This document shows, in pieces, positions 50,401-58,026 of a DNA stretch of 64,000 nt. The notes below the pieces were generated by a model that saw only the letters and a list, made by a program, of their open reading frames with translations, searched no databases and was not told where the DNA came from. Every line of letters begins with the position of its first letter. Within the stretch, counting starts at the first letter, position 1. Location: contig NZ_CP090644.1 in the NCBI RefSeq assembly GCF_029633825.1, positions 62,001 through 126,000 of the forward strand, written 5' to 3'. This DNA is from Burkholderia contaminans (lineage in GTDB: Bacteria > Pseudomonadota > Gammaproteobacteria > Burkholderiales > Burkholderiaceae). A program made the translations under genes and the position numbers.

Positions 50401-52060
50401 CAACGTCGCAGACGCGGCACTGACGGCCACCAGCACGGACGCCGTGTCTGGTCGGCAGCTTTACACCGCCAACCAGGCGATCAGCGCCAACGCGGTCTCG
50501 ATCGCAATGCTGTCGACGTCGACTGGCCTCGCCGTGTCGTCGTTGTCCACCGGCGTCGCCAACGGCGGGGCGACGCTGGCCGCGCTGCAATCGGGACTGG
50601 CGGCCGGTACGATTGGCCTGGTGCAGCAAGCCAGCGGTTCCAGCACGGGCACGATCACGGTCGGCGCCAGCACCGGCGGTACGGCGTTTGACATCGCCGG
50701 CACTGCCGGCGCGCGCCAGGTCAAGGGCGTAGCTGCCGGCACTGACGCCACCGATGCGGTCAACCTCCAGCAGCTGCAGGGCGTGGCATCTCAGGCCAGC
50801 GCGCTCGGCGCGAGCGCGGTCGCCTACGACGACGCCTCGCATACGCGGGTCACATTCGGCACGGCAGGCGCGCCCGTCGCCCTAACCAACGTCGCTGATG
50901 CGGCCTTGACGGCGAACAGCACCGACGCGGTCTCGGGACGTCAACTCTATGCGACGAACCAGAGCGTCTCCGCCCTGGCTGGCCAGCTCGCTACGGGTAC
51001 CGTCGGACTCGTGCAACAACGCGGCGGCTCGAGTGCCGGCGCGATTACGATCGGTGCCGGCACAGGCGGCACCAACATCGACGTCAGCGGCCTGGCTGGC
51101 GCGCGCCGCGTCTCTGGTGTGGCAGCGGGTGTGAACGTCACCGACGCGGTCAATGTCGGCCAGTTGAACCAGGTTATCGGTACGGTCAATACGATCGCCG
51201 GTAACGCACTGTCTTACGACGATCTCACGAAGCTCAGCGTGACGCTTGGAGGGCTCGGAGCCGGGGTGGCCGTCACCATCCATAACCTGGCGCCCGGCGC
51301 GTTATCAGCAACCAGCGCGGATGCGGTCAACGGGGCTCAGCTCTTTGCCACGAATGCGAACGTCGCCGCCAATACCAGCGCGATCGATGTACTTTCTGCC
51401 CGACTTGGCGCGATCCTTCCGTCGAGGTTCAGCCAGAGCCTCCCCGAGCCCGGCCAGGGCAGCCTCAAATATGCTGCGTTCAACAGCACCGGCGCCGGTT
51501 CAGTTGCAACCGGCACGGATGCGACGGCTATCGGCAGCAATGCGGTGGCCACCGGCGATCGCAGTGTTGCACTCGGCGTGGGTGCCGTTGCCCAAGGCAG
51601 CGGCTCGATCGCGGTCGGCAGCGGTGCGAGCACAACTGGCGCCAATGCCGTGGCGCTGGGCGCCGGTTCAGTGGCCGATCGCGACGATTCGGTGTCGATC
51701 GGCAACTCGGCGACCGGTACGACGCGAACACTGACCAATGTCTCGGCCGGAACGGCCCCGACCGATGCCGTCAACGTCCAGCAGCTGAACGACACGGTGA
51801 CGAACCTGAGCAACCGCATCGAACACGACCGACGTGACGCCAATGGCGGCATCGCCGCGGCTGTCGCGATCGCCAGTCTGCCCCAGGCGCCGGCGCCGGG
51901 AAAGAGCATGGTGGCCATCGGGGGCGGGACGTACGGCGGGCAGTCCGCCATGGCGCTCGGCATTTCAACGTATGCCGGCCACTGGATTCTGAAGGCGAAC
52001 GGCTCGACCGATACGCGCGGCACCGTGGCCGCCGGTGTAGGTGCGGGATTCGTCTGGTAA
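47492..52060 (+). CDS. Trimeric autotransporter adhesin (YadA/BpaC type)
   Basis: The 1522-residue protein has a signal peptide (IAAAIASMAGPVHA), a YadA-type head (residues about 35-150, repeats such as GNGSVAIGTGAVANNS), a long stalk built on SLST repeats, five copies of an about 140-170 residue module that starts G.(V/I)GLVQQ and contains GVAAGT.ATDAVNLQQLQ and STDAV.GRQLY, a second head-like stretch, and a C-terminal YadA anchor ending in GVGAGFVW. The final 60-70 residues should form the trimeric outer-membrane barrel. Such adhesins bind host surfaces or other bacteria. Being coded by a conjugative plasmid, it might also assist cell contact in mating; that is inference. Confidence 0.95.
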   Translation: MKFSKRPTPSGLSIAIAAAIASMAGPVHAQTSGDGALSDGNGAVASGDYSVAIGTAVTSAGPRSLSFGYASTAAGADSIVLGTSSTAQTNAVAVGNTTAAGTNATAMGSAATAAGNGSVAIGTGAVANNSQDVAIGSGSTTGAAHPLSSFVIAGENYSVAGSTSNGVVSFGAPQSPRQLTNVAAGAVSATSLDAVNGSELYHMGQAVGSLSTSTSQSVTSLSTATANNATGVAAVSSGLATLSTTASQSLSSLSTGLSSNTANVTSLSSSAASSVGSLSTSVAGAGTALASLSTGIAQSATSLSTGLASNTASITSLSSSTASGFGSLSTGLSDVGTTVASLSTSTVAGFSSLSTSTAQTVSSLSTGAASAIGSLSTGTAQAVTSLSTGFASNTANITSLSSSTASGFGSLSTGLSDVGTTVASLSTGTAAGFVSLSTSTAQTIGSLSTSTASAIATLSTTTSRSISSLSTGLAGDGATLSAMQSALAAGTVGLVQQAGGAGTGAITIGASTGGTVLNVAGNAGARQVKGVAAGTDATDAVDLQQLQSVAAQTGAIGSSAVVYDDVSHTSITFGAVGVPVTLTNLADGSVNAGSTDAVNGRQLYAAQQATNANSGAIAALSTSTQAVTSSLSTGAVNSAALFGSFSSSTAATFSLLSTGLSATNESVSSLTSSLVAGTVGLVQQTGGTGSGRIMVGANTGGTALDVAGTSGPRQVEGVAAGIDGTDAVNLQQLQSVAGQTGAIGASAVSYDGASHTRVTLGASGSPVTLTNLADASLNASSTDAVTGRQLYAAQQATNANVGAIAALSTSTLAAASSLSTGIASNVVSIASLSTSTTTALSSLSTGVSHGLASLSTGLSSANAGISALASSLAVGTVGLVQQSGGASTGTITVGAGTGGIALDVGGTAGARQIKGVAAGTNATDAVNLQQLQGVTAAVGAVGDGAVSYDDSTHSRVTLGAPGVGSPVVLTNVADAALTATSTDAVSGRQLYTANQAISANAVSIAMLSTSTGLAVSSLSTGVANGGATLAALQSGLAAGTIGLVQQASGSSTGTITVGASTGGTAFDIAGTAGARQVKGVAAGTDATDAVNLQQLQGVASQASALGASAVAYDDASHTRVTFGTAGAPVALTNVADAALTANSTDAVSGRQLYATNQSVSALAGQLATGTVGLVQQRGGSSAGAITIGAGTGGTNIDVSGLAGARRVSGVAAGVNVTDAVNVGQLNQVIGTVNTIAGNALSYDDLTKLSVTLGGLGAGVAVTIHNLAPGALSATSADAVNGAQLFATNANVAANTSAIDVLSARLGAILPSRFSQSLPEPGQGSLKYAAFNSTGAGSVATGTDATAIGSNAVATGDRSVALGVGAVAQGSGSIAVGSGASTTGANAVALGAGSVADRDDSVSIGNSATGTTRTLTNVSAGTAPTDAVNVQQLNDTVTNLSNRIEHDRRDANGGIAAAVAIASLPQAPAPGKSMVAIGGGTYGGQSAMALGISTYAGHWILKANGSTDTRGTVAAGVGAGFVW

Positions 52061-52074
52061 CCAAGGAGATCACC

Positions 52075-52743
52075 ATGAATTCGAAACTTCCTGCTGGACC
52101 GGACGTGGTGACAGGCATCGGTCTGCGCAATCCTGAGGTGCCGATTGCTTTCGAGCGCGCGCTGCAGGCTCGCGTCGACTACGCGATGGCGATCTGCACG
52201 ACCGATGAGGGATCCGAAGCGCGGAACGCACTCCTGAAACGGGCACGCTATGGGGCGAGCGATCTCGGCCGAGATCTTGTCCTGGTCGGTGCCGACGATC
52301 TCAGTTGTTCGCCGTTGCTCGCCGACGTGCCCGTGTTGCGAGACGCATTCGAAAGTGCCGTCGACTGGGCGCAGGTCGACCAGGCCAACGCCGAGGCTGA
52401 ACTGGCGGAGGCCTTGGCTGAAGCCGAGAACGAGCTGGCGCGAGAGAAGGCGGCCGACGAGCGACGTGCCAACACGAAGGCGGCAATCGAAGCCGGCGAT
52501 TGGCCGGCGCTGGATCTCCCAACGCCCGACGCCTTCGTGCAGGCGCTGGCCGCGGGCAAATCGGTCGACGTCGACGGGCACTGTTTCGACTTCGTCAGCG
52601 GCGAAGGTCTGTGGTGTACGAATCCGTATGGCGTCGATGCCTATTTCGGAGACGCCATACCGTCGGTCACCTACGCCCGTGAACTGCTCGGTGCGATTGC
52701 GCTCGGCACCGTATTCGGCGACGTCCCGCCTGACAGCGATTGA
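52075..52743 (+). CDS. Hypothetical protein, paralogue of the gene at 47108
   Basis: The 222-residue protein starts behind AAGGAG, 14 bases after the adhesin. Residues 30-100 share the core described for the gene at 47108 (CTTDEGS, ADVPVLRDAFESAVDW). A long charged coiled coil follows (AEAELAEALAEAENELAREK), then a Phe/Tyr-rich C-terminal domain (HCFDFVSGEGLWCTNPYGVD). No family is recognised. Confidence 0.65.
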   Translation: MNSKLPAGPDVVTGIGLRNPEVPIAFERALQARVDYAMAICTTDEGSEARNALLKRARYGASDLGRDLVLVGADDLSCSPLLADVPVLRDAFESAVDWAQVDQANAEAELAEALAEAENELAREKAADERRANTKAAIEAGDWPALDLPTPDAFVQALAAGKSVDVDGHCFDFVSGEGLWCTNPYGVDAYFGDAIPSVTYARELLGAIALGTVFGDVPPDSD

Positions 52744-52772
52744 GCTACCCCATCCACATACCGGAGCTTCCC

Positions 52773-52985
52773 ATGCCCGATCAGGTGTTTCGAAGTGGCA
52801 AACCCGTGACAGCACACAGCATCGTGTCGGCCGCGATCGCTGGCGACATGACGGCCGACGAGGCCGTGGAACTCGTCCAGTTGCTGATTGAGGCCCGCGC
52901 GCGCGGCCTAGATGTCCGAGAGGCCGATCCCCGCTCTGCCAAAGCGCCCTTGAGGGGCTCGGCCAAGCGCTCAGCCGCCGTTTAA
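52773..52985 (+). CDS. Small hypothetical protein
   Basis: The ATG at 52773 lies behind CCGGAG and yields 70 residues: a helical core (TAHSIVSAAIAGDMTADEAV, ELVQLLIEARARGLDV) and a basic tail. It lies between the adhesin-linked gene and the DUF1173 gene. Function unknown. Confidence 0.6.
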   Translation: MPDQVFRSGKPVTAHSIVSAAIAGDMTADEAVELVQLLIEARARGLDVREADPRSAKAPLRGSAKRSAAV

Positions 52986-53000
52986 ACCAGGAGATCTGGC

Positions 53001-54443
53001 ATGCAGAACTTTGAATTAGACGGGTTGGAATACGAGGCGGGAAGCAATAGTTTCCTCGCGAAACTGCCAGCTGCGCACGAGGCAAAGACACGTCCGCTCT
53101 GCCTGTGCTCGACCCCACCGATTCCGATGTACATCGCACGTTTCGAGGGGCGGTATCAGGTCAAGCGTATGCCCGGTACCGGCGCGAAGCACAAGCTCGG
53201 CTGCGACTCGTACGAAACCCCGCCCGGCCTGAGCGGTTACGGCGATGTAGAGGGGTCGGCCATCGTCGAGGATCCGGAATCCGGAGAGGTCACCCTCAAG
53301 TTCGGTTTCGCGTTGGCGAAAGGTGCCTCGCGGGAGATGCCGGAGCCCTCTGGCGATGAGCCTGACAGCATCAAGACGGATGGCAAGAAGCTGACCTTGC
53401 GGGGTTTGCTGCACTACCTCTGGGAACAGGCCGGCCTGAATCGCTGGTCGCCGGCCATGGCCGGCAAGCGGAACTGGTCTGTGGTCCGCAAATATCTGCT
53501 GTTGGCCGTCGCGGGCAAGAATGCGAAGAAGATGAGCCTCGAGGACATGCTGTACGTCCCTGAGATGTTCGTCGGCGACCAGAAGGACCGCATCGCCCAG
53601 CGACGCACCGAGCATCTCGCCCGGATTTCTGTTTCCGAATCCGGGAAGCCGCACTTCGTGCTGGTGATCGGTGAGCTCAAGGAAATCGCGACCGCTCGCT
53701 TTGGCTTCAAGCTGGTCATCAAGCATCTACCCGACTATGGCCTGATGGTCGACGAGAAGACCAAGAAGCGGATCGAGAAGGTCTTCGCGTCCGAGCTCGA
53801 GATCTGGGCGGCAACGGAAGGCACCCACCTCATGGTCATCGCCACCGCGAGCCTGTCAGCGGCCGGTATCGCCACCGTCCAGGAGGTGTCGATGATGCTG
53901 GCCAACGAATCGTGGATCCCGTTCGAATCGCTCGCCGATAACGCGCTTCTGAAGGCCTTGGCCACCCGTCGTTACCAGAAGTGCCTGCGCTACAACCAGA
54001 CCGCTAAGCATCCAATCGCCACGGCGTTATTGACTGACGCCGAGCGCGGTACGGCGCTCTATGTTGTGCCGGCCGACGTGTCGTCCGGCTACCAGTCCGA
54101 GCTAGACACGCTTATCGCGGAGTCGGAACTGGATTCATGGATCTGGCGGCCGGGGACCGAAGTGATGCCCCCGCTTCCCCTGACCGCCTTCGACGCGGCG
54201 CGGAAGGCCCAACGGCAACCGCGGCCGCTCGCATCGGCAGCGGCCACGAATGCCCTAGCGGTACCGGGCTCCGCGATTGCGCGCGAGCTCGAAAACAGAA
54301 CGCGCACGGTGGTTAAGGCGCCCGAAACGGAACCGGATCCGACTCCGCTGTTCGCCGAACCACCGGTCGTCGATGAGCCGCCCCCGAGGTTCGATGATCA
54401 ACCGCCCTATACCGATGAGGATCGACCGGCGAATTGGTTGTGA
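53001..54443 (+). CDS. DUF1173 family protein
   Basis: The 480-residue protein carries the DUF1173 pattern: RPLCLCSTPPIPMYIARFEG, GTGAKHKLGCDSYETPPGLS, LRGLLHYLWEQAGLNRW, FVLVIGELKEIATARFGFKL, HLMVIATASLSAAGIATVQE and NQTAKHPIATALLTD. The last 90 residues are Pro/Glu-rich and likely disordered. DUF1173 proteins are frequent on conjugative plasmids and integrative elements; their role is unknown. The start follows AGGAGATCTGGC. Confidence 0.88.
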   Translation: MQNFELDGLEYEAGSNSFLAKLPAAHEAKTRPLCLCSTPPIPMYIARFEGRYQVKRMPGTGAKHKLGCDSYETPPGLSGYGDVEGSAIVEDPESGEVTLKFGFALAKGASREMPEPSGDEPDSIKTDGKKLTLRGLLHYLWEQAGLNRWSPAMAGKRNWSVVRKYLLLAVAGKNAKKMSLEDMLYVPEMFVGDQKDRIAQRRTEHLARISVSESGKPHFVLVIGELKEIATARFGFKLVIKHLPDYGLMVDEKTKKRIEKVFASELEIWAATEGTHLMVIATASLSAAGIATVQEVSMMLANESWIPFESLADNALLKALATRRYQKCLRYNQTAKHPIATALLTDAERGTALYVVPADVSSGYQSELDTLIAESELDSWIWRPGTEVMPPLPLTAFDAARKAQRQPRPLASAAATNALAVPGSAIARELENRTRTVVKAPETEPDPTPLFAEPPVVDEPPPRFDDQPPYTDEDRPANWL

Positions 54444-54544
54444 GTGCAACTGGTCATGGAATCGCCTAGTTCCGCTGGACTGAAAGCGATTCTTTTGGAA
54501 TGTTGTGTAGCGCTAACGAATACGGAGGACTGGATAGGCCAGTC

Positions 54545-54630
54545 AAAAAAAACGCCCCGATTGCACTCGGGGCGCGACCAAGATGACGTACGACAGGGAC
54601 CTTCGGCGTCGCAGGCGTCAAACCAGAAAG
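54545..54630 (-). ncRNA. Antisense RNA, probable copy-number control (CopA/Inc-like)
   Basis: On the minus strand a near-consensus promoter (54636-54663) is followed about 80 bases later by a perfect intrinsic terminator: stem 54553-54560 with 54567-54574 (CGCCCCGA/TCGGGGCG) and eight T (A run 54545-54552). The predicted RNA is about 85 nt, with an internal stem (GACG/CGTC and GCGAC/GTCGT, 54586-54617). It runs opposite to repA in its leader. In IncFII, IncI and IncL/M plasmids an RNA of this size and place controls RepA synthesis. Sequence elements are seen directly; the function is inferred. Confidence 0.75.
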
Positions 54631-54635
54631 TTCGG

Positions 54636-54663
54636 ATTCTAGAACAGAAGCGTGCCCTGTCAA
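54636..54663 (-). promoter_or_regulatory. Sigma70 promoter of the antisense RNA
   Basis: Read on the minus strand, TTGACA (54663-54658) is separated by 16 bases from TAGAAT (54641-54636). The -35 box is perfect and the -10 box matches 5 of 6. Transcription should start around 54629-54632. Confidence 0.8.
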
Positions 54664-54705
54664 GCGTCATCTATGTGACAGCAACTTAACGAATCAGCAC
54701 ATCAG

Positions 54706-54843
54706 ATGATGATCCAGAACAACATTGGCCGTATTGTCGGTGAGGCATTGAAAACAGATGCAACGGCGCTGCCGCTCCGCCCCGTGGTAGCGGCTGGCGG
54801 CGATCCGGATATCCAAAATTCGAGGGTATCGGGTACGGACTGA
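54706..54843 (+). CDS. Candidate leader peptide coupled to repA
   Basis: The 45-residue frame from ATG 54706 (or 54709) ends with TGA 8 bases before the repA start codon. repA itself has no good ribosome binding site, so its translation may depend on reading of this leader, as with Tap/RepB leader peptides in IncFII and related replicons. The peptide (NNIGRIVGEALKTDATALPL) matches no family. Its own ribosome binding site is weak. Confidence 0.45.
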   Translation: MMIQNNIGRIVGEALKTDATALPLRPVVAAGGDPDIQNSRVSGTD

Positions 54844-54851
54844 ACCAGCTC

Positions 54852-55745
54852 ATGACTCGGCTGATTCCCGGTACGTCGCCGAATCTGGCGCACGCCCCGA
54901 TGAATCCGACCTGTCCGGCCGCCAGCGACGACTGGATGGCCGCGCCTACGCACGCCCCCCGTCGACGCGCGTCGCTGCCCGAGCGCGTTTGGCCGGCGGA
55001 TATTCCGTGTCCGGCGCCGGCGAACAGCCCCCGGCTGCTGCGCGAGTTGAAGTTGCGCCTCGGCCGATATCTCGAAACGCCGCAGGCCTGGTTGCCGGCC
55101 CTGAACGCTGCCAATGGAAGCCGCCGCCAGCAGCGCAGCGAGCGCCGTATAGCGTGCGTGCAACTGGTGCGAGCGCTCGTCAAATTTTGTGATGTCTCGA
55201 CGTTGCGTATTGCAGTGCCGGCGCAGAGCGGCTGGGTGGATTTCACCCTGCCCTACCTGGCCGAGCAGGCGGGTCTCTCGGTGCGCCGTGCCGAGCGCGC
55301 GCTGCGCGACCTGGTCACCGCACGGCTGGTGAAAAGCCGGCCGCAGTGCGAGGTGGCGGTCGGCGACGAAGGGCCGCGCTATCGTGGGCTTGCCGCCATT
55401 CGCTACGTGACGCCTGCACTATTCGAACAATTCGGCCTGGGCAAGTGGCTGCGCCATGAGCGCACTCGCGCCCACCTACGTGCGCAGCGCCGGCGTAATG
55501 CCGCGCGCAAGTCCGAGCGGAAGGCCCATGCCAGTGCCGGCCAGCTGCGCACGCTGCTCACCGACAAACTGGCCGCTGCTCAGGCCAAGGCCGTCGCTCG
55601 GAGCACGCGCTCCGACGACGATCGTCGTGCCGATCTCGAGCGCGCGATCATGATCCGCGCCGGCGAACTCAAAGATATCTACCCGGACTGGGACCGCGAC
55701 CGGTGTTTCCGGGTCGCGCATAACCAGCTCGCCCCACCCGCCTAG
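54852..55745 (+). CDS. repA: Replication initiator RepA (IncFII RepA-like)
   Basis: The 297-residue basic protein has RRIACVQLVRALVKFCDVST, then a winged-helix-like unit LPYLAEQAGLSVRRAERALR, DLVTARLVKSRPQCEVAVGD, and a segment RYRGLAAIRYVTPALFEQFG, the order seen in IncFII-type RepA. The C-terminal half is highly charged. RepA binds the origin just downstream and recruits host replication proteins. The neighbouring antisense RNA and leader frame fit this family. Family naming rests on general pattern, not on a close match. Confidence 0.75.
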   Translation: MTRLIPGTSPNLAHAPMNPTCPAASDDWMAAPTHAPRRRASLPERVWPADIPCPAPANSPRLLRELKLRLGRYLETPQAWLPALNAANGSRRQQRSERRIACVQLVRALVKFCDVSTLRIAVPAQSGWVDFTLPYLAEQAGLSVRRAERALRDLVTARLVKSRPQCEVAVGDEGPRYRGLAAIRYVTPALFEQFGLGKWLRHERTRAHLRAQRRRNAARKSERKAHASAGQLRTLLTDKLAAAQAKAVARSTRSDDDRRADLERAIMIRAGELKDIYPDWDRDRCFRVAHNQLAPPA

Positions 55746-56417
55746 CGTACAAACGGTTTCCTCCTATCTATCGCTACCGCGAGGATGGCGCTTGCGCGGA
55801 TCCGCCGTCGTGCCGTCTTCTGCCGGTATTTGGTGTCTCATTCGCTGGTTTTCGGCCTGGATTCTGACGCCGTGTCGCCGCCTAGCCGTTCGCAACTGTG
55901 GATAAGTGCATTTAACTGTCGGGACGGCTCGCCGTTAAGTGTCGGGGCTTAGTCAGAACCTATCTCTACCTATACCCCATATCGACCCGCGGCAATGCCG
56001 CGGTGTCACGCGGGCTTCGCCCGCTTGGCAGGAAACCCCCACGGGCTGCATGCGCTTTCCACCGGCAGGCCGTAAGCGCTACGGCGGCCGCTGGCCGCCG
56101 CACCGCTAACGGCGCGACAAAAGATTTCGGGGCGCGTCAAAGCCGCACCCCGAAATCAGCGCGCGCGCGTGCGCGCCCGACTGCCCGCAAGCACCATCGA
56201 CTATCCTCGGCAGCTTAGCTTTCAGAGAGGGGGGGTATCTTAATACGCAACTAACGGTCAAATGGATCGCCCCCACCAAAATTTTCCCTGCCGCTCCACA
56301 CCCCCATGTCTACAAGAACGGGGCCGCCCCCAACCCGAGTGGAATCCTCACAATTCTGTTCAGCCCGTGCCTGAGCGCGATACTCTGTCGGAAGAGCAAT
56401 GGTTATGGGAGGCGACG
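55746..56417. other. Probable replication origin region
   Basis: Downstream of repA, where IncFII origins lie, there is a perfect DnaA box (TGTGGATAA, 55897-55905), followed by two direct repeats TTAACTGTCGGG (55912-55923) and TTAAGTGTCGGG (55935-55946) spaced 23 bp, an AT-rich patch near 55950-55985, and a 10-bp inverted repeat GATTTCGGGG/CCCCGAAATC (56123-56132, 56148-56157). No gene is supported in this stretch. Confidence 0.65.
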
Positions 56418-57329
56418 ATGTGCTACTCGGCCAAGATCCAGGCGAACTATCGAGAGTACGTTCGACGTTACGGCGCCGACATGGACATCGAGACGTTCCG
56501 GCGCATCTTCTTCGCGCGCGCATCCGGGGCTGACATCAAGATCCCGAAAGCTGTCGACGCCGCGTTCGCAGGTGTCGATGATGAGATCACTACCGCGATC
56601 GCCGCGTATCGAAACCAGCGAACACGCGAGCTGGAGACCGCTCTGTTCGAGCAACGCGCGCGGCTGGCCGCGGCCGAGAAAAAGCTCGCCGCGAAGATCA
56701 CGAAGAAGGCCAGCGAGGACGTCCGAATCGCCACGAACAAGATCGATGCGGCAACGCGCGGGCTCGACGATCTTCGCCGGCAGGACCTGCAGGAGCGTGA
56801 TTCGCGGATCTTCCCCGGCTGGTATGCGCCCGTGCTGATCGAACTCGACGGCAAGCGCCTGATCGTGCCGATGCGGTACCGCTGCCGTATTCCGGGCTGG
56901 ACCGAGGCGGAAGAAAAACAGAAGCAGGGAAGCTACAACGCGCGTTTCGACTCGCTCGGCACCGCCTGGCGCAAGGTGTTTGGCTTCACGCACGGTATCG
57001 TGCTCGCCGACACGTTCTTCGAGCACGTCGACCGAGACGGGAAGGACGTCATCCTGCGTTTCGATCCGACACCACCGCAGCAGATGCAGCTCGCGTGCTT
57101 ATGGACGTGCACCGAGATTCCCGGTGCCGACGACCTCTGGTCGTTTGCGGCGATCACCGACGATCCGCCGCCCGAAGTCGCGGCCGCAGGGCACGACAGG
57201 TGTGTGATTCCGCTGAAATCCTCGAACGTCGACGCCTGGCTCGCACCGGATCCAAGCCGGCGCGCGCAGTTGCGCGACATCCTCGCCGACCGCGAGCGGC
57301 CGTACTACGAGCACCAGCTCGCTGCGTAA
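56418..57329 (+). CDS. SRAP domain protein (YedK/HMCES family)
   Basis: The 303-residue protein begins MCYSAKIQANYREYVRRYGA; Cys2, exposed after Met removal, is the catalytic residue that links to abasic sites in single-stranded DNA. A coiled-coil insertion follows, then GSYNARFDSLGTAWRKVFGF, IVLADTFFEHV, and AAITDDPPPEVAAAGHDRCV with the active His, and the end DRERPYYEHQLAA. This long form is common in Pseudomonas and Burkholderia. It would protect abasic single-stranded DNA, useful during conjugative transfer and SOS. The start follows GGGAGGCG. Confidence 0.9.
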   Translation: MCYSAKIQANYREYVRRYGADMDIETFRRIFFARASGADIKIPKAVDAAFAGVDDEITTAIAAYRNQRTRELETALFEQRARLAAAEKKLAAKITKKASEDVRIATNKIDAATRGLDDLRRQDLQERDSRIFPGWYAPVLIELDGKRLIVPMRYRCRIPGWTEAEEKQKQGSYNARFDSLGTAWRKVFGFTHGIVLADTFFEHVDRDGKDVILRFDPTPPQQMQLACLWTCTEIPGADDLWSFAAITDDPPPEVAAAGHDRCVIPLKSSNVDAWLAPDPSRRAQLRDILADRERPYYEHQLAA

Positions 57330-57366
57330 ACCCGGGGGTTGGAGGGACGGTTATCTCTGTCATATA

Positions 57367-57382
57367 CTGTACAAACATACAG
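57367..57382. promoter_or_regulatory. LexA (SOS) box upstream of imuA
   Basis: CTGTACAAACATACAG fits CTG-N10-CAG exactly and lies 19 bases before the imuA start codon. imuA-imuB-dnaE2 cassettes are LexA-controlled. The box is intact although the genes behind it are broken. Confidence 0.85.
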
Positions 57383-57401
57383 TATTTTGCGAACCGACCC
57401 C

Positions 57402-58026
57402 ATGCACCCCGCTCTCGCCCATCCAGAAGCAATCCATCCGAGTTTATGGCGAGCCAGCCAACTGGCGCGCTCGAGCGTGCGCGGCGTCGACACGGGCCAT
57501 CCGGAGTTGACGGCCGAACTGCCCGGCGGCGGATGGCCGCCCGGCGCGCTGATCGAACTGCTCGCGCCGCAGCCTGGAATCGGCGAACTCCGGCTGCTGG
57601 CGCCGGTGCTCGCGCGCGCGGCCGGCAAGCCGGTCATGCTGATCCAGCCGCCGCATGCGCTGCAACCGCTGGCGCTCGCGTATTGGGGTATCGATCCGTC
57701 CGGCTTCGTGATGCTGCCGGCACCGCGCTCGGCCGACGCGCTGTGGGCCGCCGAACAGGCGCTGCGTGCTGGCACGTGCGCCGCCGTGCTGCTCTGGCAG
57801 TCGCACGTGCGCGCGGACGCATTGCGGCGGCTCAATCTGGCCGCGCAGAGCGGCCAGGCGCTGTTCTACCTCTTCCGGCCGGCGGCCGCCGCGCGCGACG
57901 CGTCGCCGGCGCCATTGCGACTCGCGCTGGCACCCAAGCGCGACGGCGTCGACGTCACGTTCGTGAAGCGCCGCGGGCCTGCACGCGATACGCCGCTGTT
58001 CGTTCCCTTGTCCCCCTCGCCGATTC
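57402..58026 (+). pseudogene. imuA: imuA, 3' end lost by fusion to dnaE2
   Basis: From ATG 57402 the product matches ImuA (RecA/SulA-like): [80 protein letters not shown]. After about 205 residues the similarity stops at the junction near 58020-58030, where dnaE2 sequence begins in another frame; translation would run on to 58793 as nonsense. ImuA normally works with ImuB and DnaE2 in mutagenic repair. imuB is absent, so the cassette should not function. Confidence 0.85.

Noticed and set aside
51337..53139. 600-codon minus-strand frame across the end of the adhesin gene
   Set aside because: It spans three plus-strand genes with recognised structure; composition is that of an antisense shadow.
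54444..54689. 81-codon frame between the DUF1173 gene and repA
   Set aside because: It runs through the terminator and promoter of the antisense RNA and lacks a ribosome binding site and any family signal.
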